A program made the position numbers and the translations under genes. From Fibrobacter sp. (GTDB lineage Bacteria; Fibrobacterota; Fibrobacteria; Fibrobacterales; Fibrobacteraceae), in NCBI GenBank assembly GCA_012515825.1, contig JAAYXQ010000292.1:1-7164 (forward strand): a DNA stretch of 7,164 nucleotides, in the 5' to 3' direction. The notes below the pieces were generated by a model. The model was not told the origin of the DNA and searched no databases. It was given only the letters and a program-made list of their open reading frames with translations. This document shows, piece after piece, positions 1 to 5,929 of this stretch; within the stretch, counting starts at the first letter, position 1, and every line of letters begins with the position of its first letter.

Positions 1-2295
1 GCAATCACTTATAAAATGGCTCACTTGATTTCAGCACATCATGTGGACCCTAGTCATATTCTTGCGGTCACCTTCACTAATAAGGCGGCTCGAGAAATGA
101 AAGAACGCATACATCAAATATTAAAAGTTCCTGTCCAATTAAGTTGGATGGGGACATTCCATTCGATCTGTGTTCGTATTTTAAGACTTTGCTTAAGTCA
201 CCCAGCGTCAGTAGCATCACTTGGCTGGCCTTTTACATCGCAGTTTTCAATTTATGATGATGATGATCAAAAACGAATTTTAAAAGAAATCCTAAAAAAC
301 GATCTTGGAGATGCCTATGATGCGAATGAACTAAAAAAAGTCCGTTCGATTATCTCTAAGTATAAAAACACTGTTAGAAAAGAACGTTTGCCTGGTGGGC
401 AATATAAGCTTGTATTACAAACGCCTGCTGTTGTTGAACAAAACGCTAATTTTGCTGATGAAGAAAAGATGGCTGGTTATTATAAAGCATATCAGAAAAA
501 ACTTTCTGAATCTAATGCAATGGATTTTGATGATTTATTGCTCAATACCGTCGATATGTTACAGAGGCTCCCAGCAGTAGCCGCTCAATTAGCTCGTCAG
601 TTTGAATATGTGATTGTGGATGAATATCAAGATACAAATGATGTTCAATATGAGCTTTTAAAATTGTTAATGAATGATTCTCATAATGTGACTGTGGTGG
701 GTGATGATGACCAAAGCATTTATGGTTGGCGAGGAGCAAACATCGAAATCATTCGCAATTTTCATCGAGATTTTCATCCTGTGACGATTGTGAAGTTAGA
801 ACGAAATTATCGTTCTACAGCCAATATTGTGCAAGGTGCAGGTTCTGTGATTGCAAACAATGTGCGGCCTGAAGAAATGAAAAAAGTGGTTTTTTCTAAA
901 GAAGAAAAAGGCGATTTGATTCGTGTTTCTTATGTCGATGAAGACCGACGTGAGGCAGAAAAAATAGCACGCACCATTTTAAATGCTGGAGAATCAATTT
1001 ATTCTGAGACCGCCATTTTTTATCGAACGAATGCACAGTCACGAGCCTTAGAAAAAGCACTAAATGATTTTAGAATTCCTTGCGTTATTTATGGTGGCAC
1101 TCGTTTCTGGGATCGAAAAGAAGTAAAAGATATCTTGGCATACTTGCGCTTACTATCAAATCCAAAAGATGATGCCGCTCTTTTAAGAGTCATCAATGTT
1201 CCTGCTCGTCAGATAGGAAAAACCACAGTTGTACAATTAATGGAAAGTGCTGAGAATCATGAATCTTCTCTTTGGGAAGAATTAAGTGTACAGGTGGAAC
1301 AGGGCAGTCGAAATGCTTCTAAATTAAAGGGATTTAAGGAGCAAGTTGATTCTTGGCTTGCTCTTGTGAATGGAAAAGAAACCCCTCTTCCATTAATTGC
1401 AGAGCGTATTATTGAAGATACTCTTTATCGGAATTACTTGAAAAAAGAAGATGAGTTGACTGCAGATGAACGAGCATTAAACTTAGATGAAATGATTAAT
1501 GCCATTCGAGAATTTGATGAAGAAAATCCAGAGGCTACATTAGATTCTTTTTTACAAGACATTTCTTTACTAACGGATGCAGATAAAAAGACAGAGAATA
1601 GTAAAGAGAAAGTAACTCTTATGACGATGCATATGGCAAAGGGTCTTGAGTTTCATACGGTACACATTGCTGGTTGTGATGAAGAAATATTCCCTCTCGT
1701 TCGTTCTACGGCGATGATGACTCAAGAAGAACAAAAAGCACAGATGGAAGAAGAACGTCGTCTGTTTTATGTCGGTTGTACTCGTGCAAAGAAAAAGCTG
1801 TATTTATATCATGCCGCTCGTCGTTTTTGGCAGGGAACAATTCGACCATTTCCTCCCTCTCGTTTTTTAGCAGAAATGGATTCTACTGTAGTAGAATTGA
1901 AGGATGAAACATCGTTTGATTTAATGGGATCTAAATCATTTTTAAATTCAGAAAGAGAAAGAGCAATGCCAACAGCAAGAGGCTTTCAGCGCTCTTTTAC
2001 TTATAATCGCCCAAGCTCATCATCTTCAAAAAATGGAGGCACGCAGCGGATTGTTTATAAAAATCCAATTAAAGTGCCTTCTGAAAAAACAGAAGGACCT
2101 CGAATGGTTTATGATGAGTATAGTAGTGAGTCGCCTATTCGTCCAGGAGTAAAGGTTCGTCACATTCGTTTTGGTGTCGGTACTTTAATCCGCTCTAGTG
2201 GACAAGGCGAGAATACTCGAGTGGATGTTCGTTTTACGGATGGAACCGTACGCACATTAGTTTTAAAATTTGCCAGTTTGGAAATAATGGGTTAG
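1..2295 (+). CDS. UvrD/PcrA-type superfamily 1A DNA helicase, 5'-truncated by window edge
   Basis: ATP-dependent 3'-5' DNA helicase of the UvrD/PcrA/Rep family, which acts in the cytoplasm in excision repair and in clearing proteins from DNA. The frame is open from base 1, and its first residues (AITYKMAHLIS) match the stretch just after Walker A in PcrA. The true start is therefore upstream, with roughly 40 residues (Q motif, GSGKT) missing; the ATG at 16 is internal. Numbering from that Met: motif Ia FTNKAA at 20-25, Ib GTFHS at 46-50, Walker B DEYQDTN at 202-208, motif III GDDDQSIYGWRGA at 229-241, motif IV LERNYRS at 261-267, motif V TMHMAKGLEF at 537-546, and motif VI EEERRLFYV with TRA at 578-591. 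A Tudor-like C-terminal domain (about 708-758) resembles the RNA-polymerase-binding end of PcrA. The order and the Tudor domain favour UvrD/PcrA over Rep; the two names cannot be separated here. It is followed 50 bases later by gatC. Confidence 0.95.
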   Translation, partial: AITYKMAHLISAHHVDPSHILAVTFTNKAAREMKERIHQILKVPVQLSWMGTFHSICVRILRLCLSHPASVASLGWPFTSQFSIYDDDDQKRILKEILKNDLGDAYDANELKKVRSIISKYKNTVRKERLPGGQYKLVLQTPAVVEQNANFADEEKMAGYYKAYQKKLSESNAMDFDDLLLNTVDMLQRLPAVAAQLARQFEYVIVDEYQDTNDVQYELLKLLMNDSHNVTVVGDDDQSIYGWRGANIEIIRNFHRDFHPVTIVKLERNYRSTANIVQGAGSVIANNVRPEEMKKVVFSKEEKGDLIRVSYVDEDRREAEKIARTILNAGESIYSETAIFYRTNAQSRALEKALNDFRIPCVIYGGTRFWDRKEVKDILAYLRLLSNPKDDAALLRVINVPARQIGKTTVVQLMESAENHESSLWEELSVQVEQGSRNASKLKGFKEQVDSWLALVNGKETPLPLIAERIIEDTLYRNYLKKEDELTADERALNLDEMINAIREFDEENPEATLDSFLQDISLLTDADKKTENSKEKVTLMTMHMAKGLEFHTVHIAGCDEEIFPLVRSTAMMTQEEQKAQMEEERRLFYVGCTRAKKKLYLYHAARRFWQGTIRPFPPSRFLAEMDSTVVELKDETSFDLMGSKSFLNSERERAMPTARGFQRSFTYNRPSSSSSKNGGTQRIVYKNPIKVPSEKTEGPRMVYDEYSSESPIRPGVKVRHIRFGVGTLIRSSGQGENTRVDVRFTDGTVRTLVLKFASLEIMG

Positions 2296-2334
2296 TCTAA
2301 TGATGTTTACTTTTATATCTTTTGAAGGATTTTT

Positions 2335-2340
2335 CGGAGG
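2335..2340 (+). promoter_or_regulatory. Ribosome binding site that fixes the gatC start
   Basis: CGGAGG lies five bases before the ATG at 2346. It falls inside the longer frame that would start at TTG 2322, so it decides for the ATG. The resulting protein also begins where GatC proteins normally begin. Confidence 0.8.
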
Positions 2341-2345
2341 CTTAT

Positions 2346-2633
2346 ATGCTTGAACGTAGTGATATCTTGAAATTGGCAAAACTCTCCAGATTGGATTTAT
2401 CTGAAGCAGATATGGAATCTGTTTCAACGCATCTAGGACAAATGCTTAATCACATGGAAGCTCTGTGTGAATTAGATTTAAGCGGTGTAGAGCCAATGAC
2501 AGGTGTAGAAAATGAAACCACGCCTCTTCGAGAAGATGTGCCTCAACCTTCTTTTTCTACAGAACAAATTTTTAGAAATGCCCCAAAAGTGGAAAGCGAT
2601 CACTTTGTGATACCAAAAGTTATTGGCGGCTAA
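2346..2633 (+). CDS. gatC: Glutamyl/aspartyl-tRNA amidotransferase subunit C
   Basis: Small subunit of the GatCAB amidotransferase, which converts mischarged Glu-tRNA(Gln) and/or Asp-tRNA(Asn) to the amidated form. GatC wraps around GatA and stabilises the complex. The protein is 95 residues, normal for the family. The family pattern is clear: KLAKLSRLDLSE at 9-20, an amphipathic helix to about 43, the VEPMTGV turn at 48-54, PLRED at 60-64, NAP at 78-80, and the C-terminal FVIPKVI at 87-93. A frame extended upstream to TTG 2322 adds eight residues but has no ribosome site, so the ATG at 2346 after CGGAGG is chosen. gatA and gatB are not in the window. The stop codon abuts the kdsB start (TAAATG), suggesting coupled translation. 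Confidence 0.93.
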   Translation: MLERSDILKLAKLSRLDLSEADMESVSTHLGQMLNHMEALCELDLSGVEPMTGVENETTPLREDVPQPSFSTEQIFRNAPKVESDHFVIPKVIGG

Positions 2634-3323
2634 ATGTCCGTTTCTTGTGTCATTCCTGCGCGTATGGGGTCTTCGCGGTTTCCTGGCAAACCACTAGCAA
2701 AGATTAATGGAACGGAAATGATTATACACACGCTAAATCGAGCTCATTTAGCAGGGTGTTTTGATTCCATTCATTGTGCAACGGATTCAGAAGTAATCGC
2801 TTCTCTAGTTCGTTCTCATGGCTATGACGCTGTGATGACAGGTGTTCATGCGACGGGATCCGATCGCGTCATGGAAGCGTCAGAAAAATTAGGCCTAGAT
2901 TTAGTTTTGAATTTACAGGGAGATGAACCTCTTGTGGATTTAGATCTTTTGAGAAATGTATCTAATGCCATACAAATGGAGCCCTCTTCTTGGGTCACAG
3001 CGGCCTCTCCACTAGATCCAAATGACGCTTATAACAGAAATATAGTGAAAATTCTTGTCGAGGGCGATTATGCTCGTGATTTTCAAAGAGAAGTGCCTTT
3101 AGATAAAGTAATGCTTTGGAATTGTCATCGAGGTATATATGCATACGGCAAAGAGGCTCGTGATGAATTTTCTCATTTACCTCTTGGAGAGGAAGAAAAA
3201 AAACGTTCTATAGAGCCACTTCGCATAATGAATTTACGTCCAATTAGAGTGGTTTTTAGTGAAAAAGCATCCGTCTCTGTGGATGTACCTGCAGATATAT
3301 TAGTTGTAGAACAGATGATTTAA
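2634..3323 (+). CDS. kdsB: 3-deoxy-manno-octulosonate (KDO) cytidylyltransferase, somewhat divergent
   Basis: Likely activates KDO with CTP to CMP-KDO, the donor for the lipopolysaccharide inner core; cytoplasmic. The protein is 229 residues, shorter than the roughly 245-250 usual. N-terminal nucleotide-binding signature IPARMGSSRFPGKPL is at 7-21, ATDS at 49-52, GSDR at 75-78, QGDEP at 95-99, and NIVK at 136-139. GIYAYG (167-172) matches the HLGIYGYR stretch of E. coli KdsB. Asp217 in VSVDVPAD fits the metal-binding Asp of the C-terminal DTPEDL motif. Both ends look complete, so the missing length is internal. The normal FSR..IPYDRD segment reads DFQREVPLD (149-157), and the E.LEQLR region reads RSIEPLRIM (191-199). 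The start is directly after the gatC stop with only a weak GGCGG upstream, so reinitiation is likely. A relative acting on a KDO variant such as 8-amino-KDO is possible, but no partner genes are present. Confidence 0.85.
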   Translation: MSVSCVIPARMGSSRFPGKPLAKINGTEMIIHTLNRAHLAGCFDSIHCATDSEVIASLVRSHGYDAVMTGVHATGSDRVMEASEKLGLDLVLNLQGDEPLVDLDLLRNVSNAIQMEPSSWVTAASPLDPNDAYNRNIVKILVEGDYARDFQREVPLDKVMLWNCHRGIYAYGKEARDEFSHLPLGEEEKKRSIEPLRIMNLRPIRVVFSEKASVSVDVPADILVVEQMI

Positions 3324-3331
3324 TAAGTAAA

Positions 3332-3352
3332 ACGTTTGGAGGGAATAAACGT
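3332..3352 (+). promoter_or_regulatory. Ribosome binding site of the 63-codon frame, held between inverted repeats
   Basis: ACGTTT (3332-3337) and AAACGT (3347-3352) are exact reverse complements, separated by nine bases that carry GGAGGG (3338-3343). The right arm ends directly before ATG 3353. The site itself is a strong Shine-Dalgarno sequence at 9-10 bases spacing and is the main evidence that the small frame is translated. The six-base A/T-rich arms could form a small hairpin showing the site in its loop, but such arms can also occur by chance. Confidence 0.5.
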
Positions 3353-3544
3353 ATGAAACAGACTGAATCTCTTTATACATATAACGATAAAACAACGTTT
3401 ATTAAATTCACTGGTGATGATCTTTCTCGTCAAGAAATGAAAGGGGCGACCATGCGTCTCAGTAGTCATGAATTAAATTTTATTTTATTAAATAGGTCTC
3501 CACTATTCGTAGAATTGTGGAGGTCTACAGATGAACAAATCTGA
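3353..3544 (+). CDS. Small protein of unknown function (63 residues), possible leader of comEA-like gene
   Basis: I do not recognise this protein. It is 63 residues, polar and mixed in charge, with one hydrophobic patch (ELNFILLNRSPLFVELW, about 40-56). It has no signal peptide, membrane segment or cysteine motif. It starts with ATG 3353 behind GGAGGG and lies 29 bases after kdsB, so translation is plausible. Its 3' end runs 14 bases past the start of the comEA-like gene in another frame and stops at TGA 3542-3544. Its last codons form the hairpin that hides the comEA-like ribosome site, and the two arms carry the same AGG-TCT codon pair. It could be a true small protein, or a leader whose translation opens the next gene. 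No homology can be claimed from sight. Confidence 0.6.
   Translation: MKQTESLYTYNDKTTFIKFTGDDLSRQEMKGATMRLSSHELNFILLNRSPLFVELWRSTDEQI
3493..3527 (+). promoter_or_regulatory. Hairpin sequestering the ribosome site of the comEA-like gene
   Basis: The left arm TAGGTCTCCAC (3493-3503) pairs with the right arm GTGGAGGTCTA (3517-3527) in an 11-bp stem with two G-U pairs and no bulge. Above it, after a U-U mismatch, three A-U pairs (3505-3507 with 3513-3515) close a five-base loop CGUAG (3508-3512). The right arm contains GGAGG (3519-3523), which sits seven bases before ATG 3531 of the comEA-like gene, so the folded RNA would mask it. The whole element lies inside the translated end of the 63-codon frame, so a ribosome there would melt it. 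The pairing is read directly; the regulatory role is inferred. Confidence 0.6.
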
Positions 3545-3953
3545 GAAAAAGGCGTTACTACTTTTTTTAGTCCTTTTTGGAATAGGCTTTCTGATTCGAT
3601 TATTGCCGATTGAACCAGTACCTGCCATAGAAGAGTTTTCAGTAGAAGAAAAAGAGTCATTACTAGAAGGTGAAGTGAAGGATGTAAAAGAATCTGTTGT
3701 AGAAAATAAAAAAGTTTCTTTTCCCGTGAAAAAAACAAAGAAAAAGGCAGAAATCAAGTTTCCAATTTCGATAAACAAAGCTACTTTAGAAGAACTTTGT
3801 GCCTTAAAAGGGGTTGGTCCTAAGCTTGCAGAGAAGATGATTGCCTATCGGGACTCCGTTGGTGGATTCAAAACAGCCTCTGATTTGCTGAAAGTACCCG
3901 GAATTGGCAAGAAAAAGTCAAAAAATATTTTACATGACGTTATTTTTGATTAG
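3531..3953 (+). CDS. ComEA-like membrane-anchored helix-hairpin-helix DNA-binding protein
   Basis: Likely binds double-stranded DNA without sequence preference outside the cytoplasmic membrane, as ComEA does in natural transformation. The protein is 140 residues. It has a short positive N-terminus (MNKSEKK), one membrane segment at about 8-25, an acidic then lysine-rich linker (about 30-76), and a C-terminal tandem helix-hairpin-helix domain. That domain reads INKATLEEL at 81-89, LKGVGPKLAEKMIAYR at 92-107, and GFKTASDLLKVPGIGKKKSKNI at 112-133. The spacing and the two G-x-G hairpins (GVG, GIG) are typical of ComEA. The ATG at 3531 follows GGAGG by seven bases and overlaps the preceding 63-codon frame by 14 bases. 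The pilM/pilN-like genes downstream support a role in DNA uptake. Because this domain is shared by other proteins, comEA is not asserted as the symbol. No ComEC or other uptake gene is in the window. Confidence 0.85.
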   Translation: MNKSEKKALLLFLVLFGIGFLIRLLPIEPVPAIEEFSVEEKESLLEGEVKDVKESVVENKKVSFPVKKTKKKAEIKFPISINKATLEELCALKGVGPKLAEKMIAYRDSVGGFKTASDLLKVPGIGKKKSKNILHDVIFD

Positions 3954-3989
3954 TTTTAATAGCATAAATGTTTCTAAGTCGTTGAAAAT

Positions 3990-4910
3990 ATGAGTGATAT
4001 GAAGTTACAGTTAGGTATTGAAGCTGGCGATGCCGTTCTTAAATTATCTCTTTTTGACCCACAAGCCAAAAAGGTGTTAAAGACGTCATACCTGCCTACA
4101 GAAACAAGTCCTTTAGATGATATATATACTTTTGAAACCACCCTACAATCGTGGTTGCAAGAAAATGATTTAGAATCAATTAAATCTATTGCATTGACGG
4201 TCTCGGTCTTTAGAGGATTAGTGCGTCAAGTTTATATTCCACCTGAAGCATCTAGTTCTATTAGAGATTATCTCTCTTGGACTCTTTCTTTGATGACAAA
4301 CATAGATCCAGATGTTTATTATTTTGATTATCACACATTGAATGGTGATGCTTCTCTTGGTTATACCGTTCTTTTGATTGCGGTCCGTCGAGTCTGGGTC
4401 GATGCTGTGAGAAAGGGATTCCGTTCTAAAAAAATTGCTCCTACTATTTTTGAATTAGATGTAGTTTCTCTTTATAATCTGCTCGAGTATGATGGCGCTT
4501 TAGAAAAGGGCACGGAATGCTTGATTAAAGCGGACTTCTCAGGCGTTACGATCATGTGGATGGCAAAAGACGATTTGAAAGCGCTTCGCTGCGTTTCTAC
4601 TTTAGAGTTAGTGGATAAGTCAAAAGAAGAAGCTTATCTTTTGCTATCAAAGCAAGTTTTAGAACAACTCCAATTAGCAGATGAAGAAAATGGGGTTTCT
4701 GTGAAGAGAATAAGGTTATGTGGTGAATTAGCGAACGATATTACTTTTGTAAATATTTTGAGAGAACAGCTAAATGGATATACACTTACACTGCTTGACT
4801 CTTTTGCAAATATTCGTTTGCCTGTGGATGATGAAAGTGCCTCTTGTATTTTGAATTGCGCTGGTGCTATTGGCGTTTCTCTTCGTTCAGCAGGAGGTAG
4901 TCAATCATGA
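3990..4910 (+). CDS. PilM-like actin-fold protein of type IV pilus / DNA-uptake assembly
   Basis: Probable cytoplasmic PilM: an actin-like protein that binds the N-terminal tail of PilN and links the pilus motor platform to the inner-membrane alignment complex. It is 306 residues, somewhat short for PilM (about 350). Matches: LGIEAGDAVLKL at 8-19 for the first phosphate loop (usually IGIDIG...K), RDYLSWTLSLMTNIDPDVYYFDY at 92-114 for the region following the PilM insertion, and IFELDVVSLYNLLE at 153-166. Also LIKADFSGVTIMWM at 178-191 for the second phosphate loop, IRLCGELAND at 241-250, and AGAIGVSLR at 291-299. Second-loop glycine and serine/threonine residues are altered, so ATP binding is uncertain. 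No ribosome site is evident before ATG 3990 or the in-frame ATG 3999; the choice between them is open. It overlaps the next gene by ATGA. Identification rests on weak motifs plus that neighbour. Confidence 0.72.
   Translation: MSDMKLQLGIEAGDAVLKLSLFDPQAKKVLKTSYLPTETSPLDDIYTFETTLQSWLQENDLESIKSIALTVSVFRGLVRQVYIPPEASSSIRDYLSWTLSLMTNIDPDVYYFDYHTLNGDASLGYTVLLIAVRRVWVDAVRKGFRSKKIAPTIFELDVVSLYNLLEYDGALEKGTECLIKADFSGVTIMWMAKDDLKALRCVSTLELVDKSKEEAYLLLSKQVLEQLQLADEENGVSVKRIRLCGELANDITFVNILREQLNGYTLTLLDSFANIRLPVDDESASCILNCAGAIGVSLRSAGGSQS
4892..4897 (+). promoter_or_regulatory. Ribosome binding site of the pilN-like gene
   Basis: AGGAGG lies nine bases before ATG 4907 and within the last codons of the pilM-like gene. 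Together with the ATGA overlap it supports this start and independent as well as coupled initiation. Confidence 0.75.
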
Positions 4911-5926
4911 TTCAATTAAACCTAATTGAAGCTGCTTCTCAAACTGCATCCCTAGAAGCTAAAGTTCAAGTAAAATTGAACACCAAAAATAAAACAACGC
5001 TTAAATCGCATAAGATATTGATTGCTTTTGGTTCGGTAGCTGCTGTTCTTGTTTTATTTGCTGGGTCTTTGATTTTGTTTGGTTTACCGAAGCCTTTACA
5101 TGGAGTGATTCCTGAAGCAGTTCTTTCGACTTTAGGAGTGGAAGATCCAAGTCGTGAAGCTCTTCTTCAAGGTAGAGGAAAAGCGCAGATGACTACGGCA
5201 GGTGGTTTGCTTGAAAAACAACGTGAAGCTGAACGTGCTGCTCTATTAGAGAAACAATCCATTAGTGTTGAAAACATTGTGCAAGGTGTTTCTCCAAAAA
5301 TGTTTAATCAAACTGTTGCAAAGACTCATTATTCCAATTACTTGCCGTTAGAACAAATAGCTTATCAAAATGCGGCGTTATCGCAATTGCTTGTTTTTAT
5401 TAATACGGCGACTCCTGATAACATTAGTTTCTCTGATTTGATTTTTGAGGCTCCAAACTATTATTATGTTCGAGGCGTTGCAGAAAATCCTAGTTTGCAA
5501 CGTAGCTTCTTAGAACGCATAAAGGCAGTCAGCTCTAGTTTTAAAACGCCTACACTGCCAGAGAATGCGCCTGTAACGGATATTACGGCTTTTGGAGAAT
5601 ATAATGTTGCCCAACCAAATTTGAATGCTCATAAGAGTTTAGTCAGTGCAGATGGTGTTGCAGAAGAATTAAAACATTTTGCTGCTCTAGATGTATTAAA
5701 AAAAATAAAGTTTAGTGGTTTAGATAAACCTAAGATCGAAGACTACGGTGTTTTCAAGAAGTACTCTTTTAAGGCTTCTACTAATATTGATTACATCTCT
5801 CTGATGAACTTTATCGTTGAATTACAAAAATCTCCAGTACGACTAGGAGTTCAAAAGCTAGAAATGGTGCCAGGCAAAAAGAATCTTGCTGCGACTCTGC
5901 ATCTGGTGATGTATGTGGCCCCTTAA
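4907..5926 (+). CDS. PilN-like (possibly PilN-PilO composite) bitopic membrane protein
   Basis: Likely an inner-membrane alignment protein of a type IV pilus or competence system. It is 339 residues, well over the roughly 200 of PilN. The N-terminus MIQLNLIEA resembles the INLLP tail by which PilN docks on PilM. A lysine-rich stretch (20-36) precedes a single membrane segment (about 37-59), placing the rest in the periplasm. A helical charged region (82-115, LLEKQREAERAALLEKQ) follows. Residues 171-208 (ISFSDLIFEAP, YYYVRGVAENPSLQRSFLERIKAV) follow the PilN pattern of two strands and a helix. Residues 276-339 (YGVFKKYSFKAS, YISLMNFIVELQKS, VRLGVQKLEMVPGKKNLAATLHLVMY) follow the ferredoxin-like end of PilO. 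With no separate pilO downstream, a composite protein is plausible but unproven. ATGA overlap with the pilM-like gene supports a PilM-PilN pair. PilN is likelier than GspL, which carries its own large cytoplasmic domain. Confidence 0.68.
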   Translation: MIQLNLIEAASQTASLEAKVQVKLNTKNKTTLKSHKILIAFGSVAAVLVLFAGSLILFGLPKPLHGVIPEAVLSTLGVEDPSREALLQGRGKAQMTTAGGLLEKQREAERAALLEKQSISVENIVQGVSPKMFNQTVAKTHYSNYLPLEQIAYQNAALSQLLVFINTATPDNISFSDLIFEAPNYYYVRGVAENPSLQRSFLERIKAVSSSFKTPTLPENAPVTDITAFGEYNVAQPNLNAHKSLVSADGVAEELKHFAALDVLKKIKFSGLDKPKIEDYGVFKKYSFKASTNIDYISLMNFIVELQKSPVRLGVQKLEMVPGKKNLAATLHLVMYVAP

Positions 5927-5929
5927 TAT

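Noticed and set aside
395..580. Plus-strand 61-residue frame inside the helicase gene
   Set aside because: It is a shifted reading of conserved helicase sequence without a ribosome site or recognisable motif.
542..739. Minus-strand 65-residue frame inside the helicase gene
   Set aside because: It lies wholly opposite conserved helicase motifs II and III, so the openness is a by-product of that coding sequence.
1880..1897. Eight-base inverted repeat ATTCTACT / AGTAGAAT with two-base centre
   Set aside because: It is inside the helicase coding sequence, its loop is too small for a stable hairpin, and arms of this length are expected about once by chance in an AT-rich window this size.
2077..2096. 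Seven-base stem CCTTCTG / CAGAAGG with A6 loop as a terminator
   Set aside because: No U-run follows on either strand and it lies mid-gene in the linker before the Tudor-like domain of the helicase.
2322..2345. TTG-initiated eight-residue extension of gatC
   Set aside because: It has no ribosome site of its own, and CGGAGG at 2335-2340 serves ATG 2346. The added residues do not match GatC N-termini.
3466..3778. Two overlapping minus-strand frames of 90-91 residues opposite the comEA-like gene
   Set aside because: Both are phenylalanine- and serine-rich mirror images of the lysine- and glutamate-rich linker, show no family motif, and run against the single transcription direction of the window.
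3929..3974. Possible promoter before the pilM-like gene (TTTACA or TTGATT with AT-rich downstream sequence)
   Set aside because: No -10-like hexamer sits at 16-18 bases from either candidate; matches of this quality are common in AT-rich DNA.
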